Notes: generated by a model not told the origin, from the letters alone. 51,201 nucleotides of DNA from Chloroflexota bacterium (GCA_016191845.1 JACPVF010000001.1:1-51201), one strand, 5' to 3'. Positions 1 to 11,043 are shown, numbered from the stretch's first letter. Program-made: numbers and translations.

Positions 1-1
1 C

Positions 2-322
2 GCGGCCTGGATCGAGCAATTGGCCAGGGAAGGCATTACAGGCGGGTGTGGGGGTGGAAAATATTGCCCCGCTACGGTTGTTACTCGTGACCAAATGGCA
101 GTTTTTCTCCTGCGAGGTAAATACGGAGGGGATTACACTCCGCCAGCCGTTACAGGAGTTTTTGGCGACGTGCCTGCAAACTACTGGGCGGCTGCCTGGA
201 TCGAGCAACTGGCAGCCGAGGGCATCACAGGCGGATGCGGCGGAGGGAATTATTGTCCGACTATACCTGTTAGTCGCGACCAAATGGCTGTATTTCTTGT
301 GCGAGCATTCAGCTTACCGTAG
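2..322 (+). CDS. SLH-domain surface protein, C-terminal end (partial)
   Basis: The reading frame is open from the left edge to the TAG at 320-322, so only the C-terminus (about 106 residues) is seen. It holds nearly two S-layer-homology-like units, each with the pattern W-I-E-Q-L-A-x-E-G-I-T-G-G-C-G-G-G followed by C-P and then R-D-Q-M-A-V-F-L. The second unit begins with F-G-D-V-P, as SLH domains do. SLH domains normally anchor exported proteins to the cell surface (family knowledge). The C-G-G-G ... Y-C-P cysteine pair is repeated in both units and may form a disulfide (inference). The rest of the protein, and so its main function, lies outside the window. Confidence 0.85.
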   Translation, partial: AAWIEQLAREGITGGCGGGKYCPATVVTRDQMAVFLLRGKYGGDYTPPAVTGVFGDVPANYWAAAWIEQLAAEGITGGCGGGNYCPTIPVSRDQMAVFLVRAFSLP

Positions 323-334
323 ATATCAGGAAGC

Positions 335-370
335 AACCAAAAAGACCTCCGCATGGAGGTCTTTTTGGTT
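335..370. terminator. Bidirectional terminator shared by SLH gene and tRNA-Arg
   Basis: A perfect 16-bp inverted repeat (335-350 with 355-370) has a four-base GCAT loop. The stem has GACCTCC in its core and an A-run on one side and T-run on the other, so it can terminate both the rightward SLH gene and the leftward tRNA. Its right arm ends at the last base of the encoded tRNA CCA. Confidence 0.85.
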
Positions 371-445
371 GGCGCCCCTGGCGGGTCTCGAACCCACAAC
401 CTACTGATTCGAAGTCAGGCACTCTATCCATTGAGCTACAGGGGC
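370..445 (-). tRNA. tRNA-Arg (anticodon TCG)
   Basis: Read on the minus strand, the acceptor arm GCCCCTG pairs with CAGGGGC. The D arm carries AGCTC...AGAG, the anticodon loop is CTTCGAA giving anticodon TCG (reads CGA), and the T arm contains GGTTCGAGACC. The discriminator base is G and a CCA end is encoded (370-372). Removing the CCA gives 373-445. Confidence 0.95.
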
Positions 446-456
446 GTGCGGGGAGC

Positions 457-462
457 ATTATA
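457..462 (-). promoter_or_regulatory. -10 box of tRNA-Arg
   Basis: TATAAT on the minus strand ends 11 bases before the tRNA 5' end, the expected place for a tRNA promoter. A poor -35 candidate, TTACGG, lies 18 bases further upstream. Confidence 0.65.
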
Positions 463-508
463 CCCGAAAGCCTGCATCCGCCGTAAGTCCGCGCGGAAAC
501 ACTCCCAG

Positions 509-540
509 GGGAGGGGAACTACTTCCCCAGAACCCCTCCC
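509..540. repeat. G/C-run hairpin in intergenic region
   Basis: GGGAGGGG (509-516) pairs with CCCCTCCC (533-540). It sits between the tRNA promoter and the MoxR gene. The C-run/G-run style recalls the hairpin at 15038-15078, so it may belong to a second small palindrome family; its role is unknown. Confidence 0.45.
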
Positions 541-621
541 AAAGTGGGGGCGTTTTCCTTGCCCAGCCTGCAATTCCCACGTAGAATCGAACTTATCCCT
601 GTTGAAAGGACTTTTTCTCTG

Positions 622-1605
622 ATGGACATTCAGGCTTTTGGCGAACGTGTGGTCGGCAATCTCGAGAGCGTGATCGTAGGCAAGCGCCAGGCGCTGGAGT
701 TGATCGTGGTGGGCCTGCTGTGCCAGGGGCACGTGTTGATCGAGGACGTGCCTGGTGTGGGCAAGACCATGATGGCCCGCAGCCTGGCCCGCTCGCTCGA
801 TTGCACCTTCAACCGCCTCCAGTTTACGCCCGACATGCTGCCCAGCGACGTGACGGGCGTTTCCATTTACAACCAGCAGAAGGGCGCCTTCGAGTTCCGC
901 GCGGGACCCATCATCGGACAGATCATCCTGGCGGACGAGATCAACCGTGCCACGCCCAAGACCCAGGCCGCCCTGCTCGAGGCCATGGAGGAGCGTCAGG
1001 TCACCGTGGACGGCGTGACGCACATCCTGCCGCGCCCGTTCATGGTGCTGGCCACCCAGAACCCCATCGAATACGAAGGCACCTTCCCGCTGCCCGAGGC
1101 CCAACTGGACCGCTTCCTGCTGCGCCTGCGCCTCGGCTACCCGAGCGTCTCGGACGAGATCCGCGTGCTGGACGACCAGCAGTTGCGGCACCCGATCGAG
1201 GCGCTGCAATCGGTGGTGAAGACCGAGGAGGTGCTGGAGGCCGCCGAGGCCATCAAGAAGGTGTACGTCTCACCTTCCATCAAACTGTACATCGTCGAGC
1301 TGACCAGCCGCACCCGTCAGAGCGGGGACGTGTACCTCGGCGCCAGTCCGCGCGGCAGCCTGGCCTTGTACCGCAGCGCCCAGGCGCATGCCGCCCTGCG
1401 CGGACGCGACCACGTGCTGCCCGACGACGTCAAGGAACTGGCCGTGCCCGTGCTGGCCCACCGCATCATCGTCAGCCCTGCCGCGCGCCTGCGCGACCTG
1501 GGATCCGACCGCATCATGCAGGAGATCGTCTACAACACGCCCGTGCCGGGCGGCGCATTCGCGCCCGAGAAGGAAAAGAAGGTCGCGAGCGGGAAGGCCA
1601 AATGA
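622..1605 (+). CDS. MoxR-family AAA+ ATPase
   Basis: This 327-residue protein has the full MoxR core: Walker [10 protein letters not shown] (about 41-49), Walker [10 protein letters not shown] (102-110), sensor-1 A-T-Q-N-P (144-148) and L-P-E-A-Q-L-D-R-F (157-165), followed by an AAA lid. MoxR proteins are cytoplasmic chaperone-like ATPases that help mature metalloenzymes or envelope complexes. The ATG at 622 follows GAAAGGA by about 12 bases. A longer in-frame start at 544 is rejected because it runs through hairpin sequence. It overlaps the DUF58 gene by ATGA, the classic MoxR-DUF58 pair, so the two are almost certainly co-translated. The partner substrate is not identifiable here. Confidence 0.93.
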   Translation: MDIQAFGERVVGNLESVIVGKRQALELIVVGLLCQGHVLIEDVPGVGKTMMARSLARSLDCTFNRLQFTPDMLPSDVTGVSIYNQQKGAFEFRAGPIIGQIILADEINRATPKTQAALLEAMEERQVTVDGVTHILPRPFMVLATQNPIEYEGTFPLPEAQLDRFLLRLRLGYPSVSDEIRVLDDQQLRHPIEALQSVVKTEEVLEAAEAIKKVYVSPSIKLYIVELTSRTRQSGDVYLGASPRGSLALYRSAQAHAALRGRDHVLPDDVKELAVPVLAHRIIVSPAARLRDLGSDRIMQEIVYNTPVPGGAFAPEKEKKVASGKAK

Positions 1606-2945
1606 GAAGCGGGCGCATCCTGGTCACCCTGCTGATCGGGCTGGGTGTGATCGGAGCCATCGTGACGGGGCAGGAGGCCTATTCGCGCCTGCTGTATCTG
1701 GGCGTGTTGATCGTGTTGGTCAGCGCCGCCTGGACCTGGCTGGTCACGCGCCCGCTGCGCGTCCAGCGCACCACGCGCTCCCTGCGGGCTAATGTGGGAG
1801 ATATGTTCGAGGAGCACTTCGAGATCCATAACGCCAGCGTGCTGCTAAACTTGTGGATCGAGGTGGCCAACGAGACGACCATCCCCGGGGCGGCGGGCTC
1901 GCGCCTGTTGACCCTGGTGGGCGGACGCCAGAAGCGCACCTACACCGCCCGCAGCTGGCTCACCCGCCGCGGCGCGTTCCCGCTCGGGCCGACCACCCTC
2001 ACCTCGGGAGATCCCTTCGGGCTATTCCGTGACCGCCGTCAGTTCCCGGCGCACGAGTCGTTGATCGTGCTGCCGAACATCTTCGAGATCCCCAGCTTCC
2101 TCTCCCCGCCTGGCCTGTTGCCCGGCGGACAGGTCATCCGCCGCAAGGCCTCGGACGTCACCCCGCATGCCTCGGGCGTGCGCGAGTACGTGCCTGGCGA
2201 CCCGATGAAGCGCATCCACTGGGCCACCACCGCCCGCCGCGGACAGGTGATGGTCAAGGAATTCGAGCAGGACCCGCAGGCCGAGGTCTGGCTGTTCGTG
2301 GATGCACAGGAGACGGTCCATTACCAGAAGGAAAGCTCCGCTGCGGAAGCCTCGAGCGTGGACCCGCTGCTCTTCAAGCTGGACGCCTTCCTGTTGGGCC
2401 GCCGTCCCGATTTCCACCTGCCGCCCTCCACGCTCGAATACGCCGTCACCATTTCCGCTTCGCTGGCGCATTACTTCCTCGGCCAGAACCGCGCCGTGGG
2501 GATGATCACCTCGGGCCGCGCCTATACCATGATCCCTGCCGAACGCAGCGAACGCCAGGAGGGCAAGATCCTCGAGACGCTGGCCTTCGTCGAGGCGGAG
2601 GGAGCGCTCTCGCTGGCGGGCCTGGTGGCCGCCCAGGGACGCGGCCTGCCGCAAGGCTCCAGTGCCATCCTCGTCACGCCCAGCGTTTCCTCCGAGTTGC
2701 TGGCCGCCGTGGACGACCTCCAGCGCCGTCACCTGCGGCCTGTGGTGGTGCTGATCATGGCCGAGACCTTCGGCGGCCCGCCCGGGTCCGAGCGTATCAT
2801 CGCCTCGCTCGGCGAGCGGCGCGTGCCCGTCTGCCCGATCTATTGCGACGCCGACCTGGGCATGGCCCTGGCCAGCTTCTCGGCCGCCTATCACGTACAG
2901 GATAATCACGTATGGCAAAGACCCCCGTTACCCCACTTGACTTGA
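1602..2945 (+). CDS. DUF58 domain protein
   Basis: The 447-residue product starts with two membrane segments (about residues 6-25 and 30-47), then a beta-rich stretch and the DUF58 signature [16 protein letters not shown] near residue 192. A VWA-like fold follows. DUF58 proteins accompany MoxR ATPases and are thought to act on envelope or metal-enzyme assembly, but the exact role is unknown. The start codon overlaps the MoxR stop (ATGA), and the 3' end overlaps the MBL-fold gene by 34 bases. The same frame is open further upstream, inside moxR, but that extension is Arg/Pro/His-rich shadow sequence. Confidence 0.9.
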   Translation: MRSGRILVTLLIGLGVIGAIVTGQEAYSRLLYLGVLIVLVSAAWTWLVTRPLRVQRTTRSLRANVGDMFEEHFEIHNASVLLNLWIEVANETTIPGAAGSRLLTLVGGRQKRTYTARSWLTRRGAFPLGPTTLTSGDPFGLFRDRRQFPAHESLIVLPNIFEIPSFLSPPGLLPGGQVIRRKASDVTPHASGVREYVPGDPMKRIHWATTARRGQVMVKEFEQDPQAEVWLFVDAQETVHYQKESSAAEASSVDPLLFKLDAFLLGRRPDFHLPPSTLEYAVTISASLAHYFLGQNRAVGMITSGRAYTMIPAERSERQEGKILETLAFVEAEGALSLAGLVAAQGRGLPQGSSAILVTPSVSSELLAAVDDLQRRHLRPVVVLIMAETFGGPPGSERIIASLGERRVPVCPIYCDADLGMALASFSAAYHVQDNHVWQRPPLPHLT

Positions 2946-3814
2946 ACTTTCAGGGCAGGCCGCTGGCCATTGCCTCTTATTTGATCCGACATTCGACGGG
3001 CGTGGTCCTGGTCGAAAGCGGACCTGGCTCCACGCTGCCTGCCCTCGAAGCGGCCCTCGCCAAAGAGGGCCTGTCTCCCCGCGACGTGACCCACGTCCTG
3101 CTGACGCACATCCACCTCGACCACGCGGGGGCGGCGGGTTGGTTCTCGCGACAGGGGGCCGAGATCCTCGTTCACCCCGTCGGCGCGCCGCACATGCTCC
3201 AGCCCGAGAAGTTGATCGCCAGCGCCACGCGCATCTACGGCGACCGCATGCAAAGCCTGTGGGGAGAGTTCCTGCCCGTCGAGGAATCCAGGCTGCGGGT
3301 GGTAGCCGACGGCGAGGAGATCGTCATCGGAAACCTGCGTTTCGTAGCGGTGGATACTCCAGGCCATGCGGAGCATCACTATGCCTACCTGTTCGAAGAT
3401 CTGCTCTTCAGCGGAGACGTGGGCGGGGTGCGCATCCCAGGTTATTCCTACCTGCGCGTGCCCATGCCGCCGCCCGAACTGCACATCGAGCGTTGGCGCG
3501 AGAGCGTGACGCGCATGCGCAGCCTCCATCCTGCGCGCATCGCGCCGACCCATTTCGGCATCTTCGACGACCCCGACTGGCAGTTCACCGCTATCGAAGA
3601 GGGCCTGAACTCCGCCGAGCGCTGGTTGGAACAGGTCATGCCCAACGACCCGCCCGCCGAGGAAATGCGTCACAGCTTCACCGAGTGGATGGAACTGCAA
3701 GGCCGCGAGATCGGCCTGACCCCCGAGGTGACCCAGGCCTACGAGCTCGCCAATCCGCTGGGCATGTCCGCGGATGGACTGGCGCGTTACTGGAAAAAAG
3801 TCCGCATGGCGTAG
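2912..3814 (+). CDS. MBL-fold metallo-hydrolase
   Basis: This 300-residue protein carries the metal-binding motif H66-x-H68-x-D70-H71 in T-H-I-H-L-D-H-A-G. It also has the downstream D-T-P-G-H-A-E-H-H, F-S-G-D-V-G and P-T-H-F-G motifs that complete the di-metal site of the metallo-beta-lactamase superfamily. There is no signal peptide, so it is cytoplasmic. Substrates in the family range from hydroxyacyl-glutathione to lactones and phosphodiesters, and none can be chosen here. It overlaps the DUF58 reading frame by 34 bases and may be the last gene of that operon. Confidence 0.9.
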   Translation: MAKTPVTPLDLNFQGRPLAIASYLIRHSTGVVLVESGPGSTLPALEAALAKEGLSPRDVTHVLLTHIHLDHAGAAGWFSRQGAEILVHPVGAPHMLQPEKLIASATRIYGDRMQSLWGEFLPVEESRLRVVADGEEIVIGNLRFVAVDTPGHAEHHYAYLFEDLLFSGDVGGVRIPGYSYLRVPMPPPELHIERWRESVTRMRSLHPARIAPTHFGIFDDPDWQFTAIEEGLNSAERWLEQVMPNDPPAEEMRHSFTEWMELQGREIGLTPEVTQAYELANPLGMSADGLARYWKKVRMA

Positions 3815-3921
3815 ATCGTCGCACGCTGCATTTGTCAGACAGATGTCACTTGGGAAGTGTGATGCTTGGAACGTAGCAATAAAAAAGGCAAATGATATAC
3901 TTCACAATTAAAGGAGAAGTC

Positions 3922-4845
3922 ATGGAACACTTTTTGGCGATTTCTGATCTAACCCCTGACGAGACCCAGGACCTGCTGGATGTAGCCGTCAAGTTGAAGA
4001 AACAATATTTCGAGGGCGGCAACCAGCCGCAGTTCGCGGGCAAGGTGCTCGGCATGATCTTCCAGAAGCCCAGCCTGCGCACGCGCGTCTCGTTCGACAT
4101 GGCCATGCGTCACATGGGCGGCGATGCGCTCTACCTCTCCCCGAATGAGATCGGCCTGGGCAAGCGCGAAGCCATCTCCGACATTGCGCGCGTGCTCTCG
4201 GGTTATGTGCATGTGCTGATGGCGCGTGTCTTCGAGCACGAGCACGTGCTCGAATTGGCCAAATGGTCGAGCATCCCCGTCGTCAACGGTTTGAGCGATT
4301 ACAACCATCCCTGCCAGGGCATGGCCGATGCGCTCACCATCCAGGAGAAGTTCGGCAAGGCCAAGGGCCTGAACGTGACCTTCGTGGGTGACGGCAACAA
4401 CGTGGCCGTCTCGCTCATGCATGCCTCGGCGCAGTTGGGCTGGAACTTCACCCTGGCCAGCCCCGAGGGGTACGACCTGACCCCCAAGTCCATCGAGATC
4501 GCCCAGAAGATCGGCGCGAAGACGGGCAGCCAGTTCAAGTTCATTCGCGACCCGCATGAAGCGGTCAAGGGTGCCCACGTCATCTACACCGACACCTGGA
4601 CCAGCATGGGCCAGGAGGAGGAGACCGCCAAGCGCGAGAAGGTCTTCCCGCCATACCAGGTCAACGCCAGGCTCGTGAGCGAAGCGGACAAGGATGTGAT
4701 CGTGATGCACTGCCTGCCCGCCCACCGCAACCACGAGCTGACCGACGAGGTGGCGGACGGCCCCCACTCGGTCATCTTCCCGCAGGCGCATAACCGCCTG
4801 CATGCGCAGAAAGCCATCCTCGCCCGCCTGCTGGGTGTGGCCTAA
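3922..4845 (+). CDS. argF: Ornithine carbamoyltransferase
   Basis: The 307-residue enzyme transfers the carbamoyl group between carbamoyl phosphate and ornithine/citrulline. The carbamoyl-phosphate motif is S51-L-R-T, followed by H129-P-C-Q, the ornithine-binding D-x-W-x-S-M-G (224-230) and H263-C-L-P. Length matches the family. The ATG at 3922 is placed 5 bases after AAGGAG (3911-3916), which beats the upstream in-frame start at 3892. With ornithine aminotransferase next to it and no other arg-biosynthesis gene nearby, a catabolic role (citrulline to ornithine plus carbamoyl phosphate) is possible, but sequence alone does not separate anabolic from catabolic OTC. Confidence 0.95.
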   Translation: MEHFLAISDLTPDETQDLLDVAVKLKKQYFEGGNQPQFAGKVLGMIFQKPSLRTRVSFDMAMRHMGGDALYLSPNEIGLGKREAISDIARVLSGYVHVLMARVFEHEHVLELAKWSSIPVVNGLSDYNHPCQGMADALTIQEKFGKAKGLNVTFVGDGNNVAVSLMHASAQLGWNFTLASPEGYDLTPKSIEIAQKIGAKTGSQFKFIRDPHEAVKGAHVIYTDTWTSMGQEEETAKREKVFPPYQVNARLVSEADKDVIVMHCLPAHRNHELTDEVADGPHSVIFPQAHNRLHAQKAILARLLGVA

Positions 4846-4860
4846 TACCTTGAAACGTTG

Positions 4861-4883
4861 TGCGGGGTCCGCGAGACCCCGCA
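4861..4883 (+). terminator. Hairpin between argF and rocD
   Basis: TGCGGGGTC pairs with GACCCCGCA around a five-base loop. There is no T-run after it, so it may be an RNA stability or processing element rather than a strong terminator. Confidence 0.5.
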
Positions 4884-4918
4884 CATTTGTCAATATTCAA
4901 AATTCCGAAAGGTGCTGA

Positions 4919-6121
4919 ATGAATACCAAAGACTTTATCGCGATGGAAGAACAGTACGGTGCGCACAACTATCATCCGCTGGATGTGGTCATCGAGCGTG
5001 CCGAAGGGGTGTGGGTCTACGATGTGGAAGGCAGAAAATATCTCGACTGTCTGAGCGCGTACTCGGCGGTCAACCAGGGGCACGTGCACCCCGCCATCCT
5101 CAAGACGCTGGTGGAGCAGGCAGGCAAGGTCACGCTGACTTCGCGCGCCTTCCGCAACGACCAGCTGCCGCTGCTGTACAAAGAACTTTCCGAGATGACG
5201 GGTTACGAGATGTCCCTGCCAATGAACTCTGGCGCGGAAGCGGTCGAGACGGCCGTCAAACTGGCGCGCAAATGGGCCTACCAGGTCAAGAAGGTGCCTC
5301 GCCACCAGGCCGAGATCATTGTGGCGGCAGGCAACTTCCACGGCCGCACCGTGACCATCGTCTCATTCTCGACCGAGCCGCTCTATCGCGATGACTTTGG
5401 TCCGTTCACGCCTGGCTTTATCACCGTCAAGTACGGCGACGCCGCTGCCATCGAGAAGGCCATCACCCCGAATACGGCGGCCGTGATGCTGGAGCCGATC
5501 CAGGGTGAGGCGGGTGTGATCATCCCGCCCGCGGGCTATCTCAAGGCTGTGGCCGAGATCTGCAAGAAGAACAATGTGCTCTTCATCGCGGACGAGATCC
5601 AGACGGGCCTGGCGCGCACGGGCAAATTGTTCGCGTGTCAGCACGAAGACGTGCGTCCCGATGTGACCATCATCGGCAAGGCGCTGGCGGGCGGCTTCTA
5701 TCCCATCTCGGCAGTCCTGGCCGACCAACCCGTCATGGGCCTGTTCCAGGCGGGCGAGCATGGCTCGACCTTCGGCGGGAATCCGCTGGCGGCAGCTGTG
5801 GCGCGTACCGCGCTCAAGGTCATCCGCGAGGAGAAACTGGCGCAGCGCGCGACCGAACTCGGCGAGTATTTCGTCGAGCAGTTGAGCGAAATCCCCAGCC
5901 CGCACATCAAGGAAGTGCGCGGACGTGGACTGCTGATCGGCGTGGAACTCAAACCCGAGGCGGGCGGAGCCCGTCGCTTCTGTGAGCAGTTGAAGGCGCG
6001 CGGCATCCTGGCGAAGGAGACACACGACAACGTCATCCGCTTTGCGCCGCCGCTGGTGATCGGGAAGGAAACCATCGATTGGGCTTTGCCGCATATTCGC
6101 GAAGTCTTGAATATGGCGTAA
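4919..6121 (+). CDS. rocD: Ornithine aminotransferase
   Basis: This 400-residue class-III aminotransferase moves the delta-amino group of ornithine to 2-oxoglutarate, giving glutamate-5-semialdehyde. The PLP lysine is K254 in [10 protein letters not shown], with the PLP-ring aspartate D225 in A-D-E-I-Q-T-G. N-terminal N-Y-H-P-L and L-D-C-L-S-A-Y-S are typical of RocD rather than of acetylornithine or GABA transaminases. The ATG follows GAAAGGTGCT. It lies 73 bases after argF, so ornithine made by OTC could be used directly. Confidence 0.93.
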   Translation: MNTKDFIAMEEQYGAHNYHPLDVVIERAEGVWVYDVEGRKYLDCLSAYSAVNQGHVHPAILKTLVEQAGKVTLTSRAFRNDQLPLLYKELSEMTGYEMSLPMNSGAEAVETAVKLARKWAYQVKKVPRHQAEIIVAAGNFHGRTVTIVSFSTEPLYRDDFGPFTPGFITVKYGDAAAIEKAITPNTAAVMLEPIQGEAGVIIPPAGYLKAVAEICKKNNVLFIADEIQTGLARTGKLFACQHEDVRPDVTIIGKALAGGFYPISAVLADQPVMGLFQAGEHGSTFGGNPLAAAVARTALKVIREEKLAQRATELGEYFVEQLSEIPSPHIKEVRGRGLLIGVELKPEAGGARRFCEQLKARGILAKETHDNVIRFAPPLVIGKETIDWALPHIREVLNMA

Positions 6122-6146
6122 ATCTTTGAGCATGTTGGAGGTTGCC

Positions 6147-7250
6147 ATGAATATAGGAATTCCAAAGGAACGACGCCCGTTCGAATACCGCGTGGGCATG
6201 TCGCCCGCAGGCGCGGAGATCCTGACCCAGCAGGGGCACAGGGTCTACGTGGAGCACGATGCGGGGGTGGGGGCGGGCTTCAGCGACCAGGAATATGAGA
6301 AAGCGGGCGCGCGCCTGGCCTATTCTCCCGAAGAGGTTTTTGGTCGTTCGGACCTGCTGCTCAAAGTAGCCCGCCCGATGAAAGAGGAACTGGAATGGCT
6401 CCAGCCCGGTTCTGTTGTGGCGGGCCTCCTCCACCTGGCTTCGGCCCAACAGGATAAGGTGGACATTCTGCTCCAGAAGAACATCACGGCGGTTTCCTAC
6501 GAGCAGATCCAACTGGCGGATGGGTCCCTGCCCGTATTGCGTCCGTTCAGCCAGATCGGCGGCATGATGGCCGCGCAGACGGCCGCACGCCTGCTCCAGA
6601 ACAACTGGGGTGGCAAGGGCATCCTGATCGGCGGCGTGCCAGGCGTCCCGCCTGCCGAGGTGGTCATCATCGGCGCGGGCGTGGTTGGACGGAATGCGGC
6701 GCACGGCTTCCTCGGCCTCGGCGCACATGTCACCATGATCGACATCAATATCAATGCGCTCCAACGCGTCGCGGATCATTGCCCTGGGGTGGCGACCATG
6801 GTGTCCACCAAGCGTAACATCGAGCGTGCCACCGCCTACGCAGACGTGGTGGTGGGTGCGGTGCTCAAGCCTGGCGAGCGCGCCCCGATCCTGGTCACGC
6901 GCGAGATGGTGCAGGCCATGAAGCCGCGCTCGGTCATCGTCGACGTGAGCATCGACGAAGGCGGCTGTGTCGAGACCTCGCGCCCGACCACGCACGACCA
7001 TCCCACCTACGAGGAAGAGGGCGTGCTGCATTATTGCGTGCCGAACATGCCTGGCGTGGTGGCTCGCACGGCCACGCATGCCTTCGTCAATGCGGCGGTG
7101 CCGTTCATTGTCGAGATGGCGGACAAGGGCATCGGGCAGGCCATGCATGATAATGCAGCCATCGAGGCCGCCGTCGTCACCCATGCGGGCAAACTCCATC
7201 ACATGAATCGAAGAACGGACCGACGGGAGGTGGACGATGGACTGGACTAA
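6147..7250 (+). CDS. ald: Alanine dehydrogenase
   Basis: The 367-residue protein interconverts L-alanine and pyruvate with NAD. Visible features are the N-terminal G-I-P-K-E-R-R with R15 at the substrate site, L-L-K-V-A-R-P (K73), H96 in L-H-L-A, the Rossmann motif G-A-G-V-V-G (176-181), and the conserved Q-I-G-G-M-M-A-A-Q-x-A-A-R. The ATG at 6147 has GGAGG six bases upstream, whereas the earlier in-frame start at 6126 lacks one. The last 14 bases overlap the CoA-transferase gene, which suggests translational coupling. It lies 25 bases after rocD, so the two probably share a transcript. Confidence 0.93.
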   Translation: MNIGIPKERRPFEYRVGMSPAGAEILTQQGHRVYVEHDAGVGAGFSDQEYEKAGARLAYSPEEVFGRSDLLLKVARPMKEELEWLQPGSVVAGLLHLASAQQDKVDILLQKNITAVSYEQIQLADGSLPVLRPFSQIGGMMAAQTAARLLQNNWGGKGILIGGVPGVPPAEVVIIGAGVVGRNAAHGFLGLGAHVTMIDININALQRVADHCPGVATMVSTKRNIERATAYADVVVGAVLKPGERAPILVTREMVQAMKPRSVIVDVSIDEGGCVETSRPTTHDHPTYEEEGVLHYCVPNMPGVVARTATHAFVNAAVPFIVEMADKGIGQAMHDNAAIEAAVVTHAGKLHHMNRRTDRREVDDGLD

Positions 7251-8547
7251 GATCTACAACAGTCGTCTGACCACGGCCGAGCAGGCGGTCAAGGTCATCA
7301 AGAGCCACGATCGCCTCTTCCTGACGGGCAATGTCTCGGTCCCGAAGGTGCTGCTGGGTGCGCTCGTGGATCGCGCCCATGAATTGGAAGACGTGGAGAT
7401 CTGCCAGGCGCTGACCATTGGCCCCGCCGATTACGTCAAGCCCGAGATGGAAGGCCACCTGCGAGTCAACACGCTGTTCATCAGCGGGAATGTTCGCAAG
7501 GCGGTGCAGGAAGGCCGCGCCGATTTCACCCCCGTGCTGCTTTCGGAATTCCCATTGCTTTTCAAGAACAAGGTCCTGCCTGTGGACGTGGCCGTGATCC
7601 ACGTGTCCCTGCCTGACGAGCACGGCTTCTGCAGCTTGGGCGTGGAAGTGGGCCTGACCAAGTCTGCGGCGGAGTCGGCCAAGGTCATCATTGCCGAGGT
7701 TAACGAGCAGATGCCGCGCACCCTGGGTGATTCCTTCATCCATGTCAGCCGCCTGACCCACATCGTCCACACCGACTATCCCATCCCCGAGATGGCCATG
7801 GGTGAGGAAGGCGACATGGACGTGGTCGAGAAGATCGCAGGCCATATCGCGGAGTTGATCCCCGATGGCGCCACCATGCAAATGGGCATCGGCGCCATTC
7901 CTGACGCGGTGCTGGGCTTCCTCAAGCACAAACGCGACCTGGGCATCCACAGCGAGCTGTTCTCGGACGGTGTGATCGAGTTGGTGGAGTCGGGCGTGTT
8001 CACCAATGCGCGCAAGACCCTGCACCCAGGCAAGATCGTGGCGGGATTCATCCTCGGTACCAAACGCCTGTATGATTGGGTGGATGACAATCCGATGATC
8101 GAGTTGCACCGCACGGAATACATCAATGACCCGTTCGTGGTGGCGCAGAACGAGCGCATGGTGGCCATCAATTCGGCCATCGAAGTGGACCTGACGGGCC
8201 AGGTGTGCGCCGACAGCATCGGTCCCAAGTTCTACAGCGGCGTCGGCGGTCAGTTGGACTTCATCTACGGCGCATCCCGCTCGAAGGGTGGCGTGCCGAT
8301 CATTGCCCTGCCCAGCACTACGACCCTGCGGGATGGGACGTTGGTCTCGCGCATCGCAGCCATGCTCAAACCTGGCGCGGGCGTGGTGACCAGCCGAAAC
8401 CACGTCCATTATGTGGTGACGGAGTATGGCGTGGCCGACCTGTATGGCAAGACCATCCGTCAGCGCGCGCTGCAGTTGATCAGCATCGCGCACCCTGATT
8501 TCCGACCTGACCTCGAGAAGCAAGCCAAAGAATTACACTGGATATAA
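7237..8547 (+). CDS. Acetyl-CoA hydrolase/CoA-transferase family (4-hydroxybutyrate CoA-transferase-like)
   Basis: This 436-residue protein matches the AbfT/Cat2-type CoA-transferases. It has the oxyanion loop G-I-G-A-I-P-D-A (about 217-224) and the likely catalytic glutamate E240 in G-I-H-S-E-L-F-S-D-G-V. The C-terminal domain contains Y-G-V-A-D-L and ends with I-A-H-P-x-F-R-x-x-L. Such enzymes pass CoA between acyl-CoA and acetate or hydroxybutyrate. RBS GGGAGG lies just before the ATG, inside ald. Coupling to ald points to use in amino-acid fermentation, but the substrate cannot be read from sequence. Confidence 0.88.
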   Translation: MDWTKIYNSRLTTAEQAVKVIKSHDRLFLTGNVSVPKVLLGALVDRAHELEDVEICQALTIGPADYVKPEMEGHLRVNTLFISGNVRKAVQEGRADFTPVLLSEFPLLFKNKVLPVDVAVIHVSLPDEHGFCSLGVEVGLTKSAAESAKVIIAEVNEQMPRTLGDSFIHVSRLTHIVHTDYPIPEMAMGEEGDMDVVEKIAGHIAELIPDGATMQMGIGAIPDAVLGFLKHKRDLGIHSELFSDGVIELVESGVFTNARKTLHPGKIVAGFILGTKRLYDWVDDNPMIELHRTEYINDPFVVAQNERMVAINSAIEVDLTGQVCADSIGPKFYSGVGGQLDFIYGASRSKGGVPIIALPSTTTLRDGTLVSRIAAMLKPGAGVVTSRNHVHYVVTEYGVADLYGKTIRQRALQLISIAHPDFRPDLEKQAKELHWI

Positions 8548-8548
8548 T
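8543..8548 (+). promoter_or_regulatory. Possible -10 box upstream of pyk
   Basis: TATAAT overlaps the stop codon of the CoA-transferase gene. No good -35 hexamer is seen at 16-18 bases. If used, the pyk transcript would begin just ahead of the hairpin at 8572. Confidence 0.45.
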
Positions 8549-8571
8549 TCGGTAAAAGTGTGGTAAAACAA

Positions 8572-8606
8572 GAGCCGCGGCACAACTTCTGCCGCGGCTC
8601 GTTGTT
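8572..8606 (+). terminator. Strong hairpin in the pyk 5' region
   Basis: GAGCCGCGGC (8572-8581) pairs perfectly with GCCGCGGCTC (8591-8600) around a nine-base loop and is followed by GTTGTT. It can terminate the upstream operon, or act as an attenuator if transcription starts at the TATAAT before it. Confidence 0.7.
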
Positions 8607-8628
8607 ATCCCTGTGGAGGTATTATTCC

Positions 8629-10098
<1,470 letters not shown>

Positions 10099-10101
10099 AA
10101 A

Positions 10102-10162
10102 CAGGGCAGATCATCGATCTACCCTGCCTGATAGCGCGAGACATGTCTCGCGCTATTATTTT
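10102..10162. terminator. Convergent terminator pair between pyk and EamA gene
   Basis: An imperfect hairpin at 10102-10126 (CAGGG...CCCTG with GATC arms) is followed by a perfect 13-bp palindrome (10131-10143 with 10144-10156) and a T-rich tract. It serves rightward pyk and probably the leftward gene, whose stop codon begins at 10158. Confidence 0.8.
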
Positions 10163-11034
10163 TCCGTGCTGGCGATGACCAAGCCGATGCCGATCAACAG
10201 TCCGCCAAACAGGAACAGCGGCGTGATGTCCTCACCCAGGAACAATGCGCCCAGAAGTGTGCCGACCACGGGCTGCGCAAAGAAGGTCAGCGAAGCGACT
10301 GCGGCGGGCAGTTCGGCAAAGGCGTAATTCCACAGGAACATAGCCAGGGCGGTCGAGATGATTCCCAGGAACAGGATGCCGCCGATCGTCCCAAACGTGA
10401 TGGGACCCAGCCCCTGTGTGTTCACTTCCCAGGCACCGAAGGCCAGGCTCGAGGGCAGGCCGCCTGCCAGCATGATGGCCGTCGGCAAAATGACATCCAG
10501 ATTTTGCGTCACCTTGCGGACCAGCACCGAATATAACGCCCAGGTCAACGCAGCGGCCAGCAGGCTGAGATTGCCCCAGAACAAGCTGGGGGAAAGTTCC
10601 GCCGTGCGCGGGTCGATGACGGCCACCACGCCCAGGGTCGAGACCAGTAGGGCAACCAGGCGGCGGGGAGTTGTCCGCTCGCCGAGCAGGAACGGGGCGA
10701 AGAGCAGGATGAAGGCGGGTGTGGCTGAGGTCACCAGCGAGCCGTTCGAGGCTGTGGAGAGTTTGGTCCCCACGAACTGAAAGCCGAGCGAGATGCCGTA
10801 TCCCATCACGCCCACACCGAAGATCTGCCAGACCTGCTTTGCCGTCAGGTTGAATTTGGGGCGCAGGGCGATGACCAGGCTCAGGGTCAGGATGCCCAGA
10901 ATCAGGCGGGTGCTGAGCAGCGCGAAGGGCGGAATGACCTCCAGTACCACCTTGCTGACCACGTACATGCCGCCCCAGATGGCTGCCGCGCCCAGGCCCG
11001 CCAGCAGGCCAAGAAAAGAATGTTTGTGCTGCAT
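10156..11034 (-). CDS. EamA/DMT-family transporter
   Basis: The 292-residue protein has about ten hydrophobic segments arranged as two EamA repeats. Each repeat has the usual A-A-x-x-W/G-x-x-Y and G-E-x-x-x-P...G-x-x-L-I-x-x-G patterns, the second as L-G-E-D-I-T-P-L-F-L-F-G-G. DMT transporters mostly export amino acids, nucleosides or small metabolites; the cargo is unknown. I chose the ATG at 11034 because a TATAAT lies nine bases upstream of it, which would make the mRNA nearly leaderless. The upstream in-frame start at 11061 would lie in the promoter. Confidence 0.88.
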   Translation of the reverse strand: MQHKHSFLGLLAGLGAAAIWGGMYVVSKVVLEVIPPFALLSTRLILGILTLSLVIALRPKFNLTAKQVWQIFGVGVMGYGISLGFQFVGTKLSTASNGSLVTSATPAFILLFAPFLLGERTTPRRLVALLVSTLGVVAVIDPRTAELSPSLFWGNLSLLAAALTWALYSVLVRKVTQNLDVILPTAIMLAGGLPSSLAFGAWEVNTQGLGPITFGTIGGILFLGIISTALAMFLWNYAFAELPAAVASLTFFAQPVVGTLLGALFLGEDITPLFLFGGLLIGIGLVIASTEK

Positions 11035-11043
11035 AATCCGCCG

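Noticed and set aside
544-621. Extended N-terminus of the MoxR gene
   Set aside because: It would run across intergenic sequence without a ribosome site, and the ATG at 622 has GAAAGGA upstream and starts at the family's usual position.
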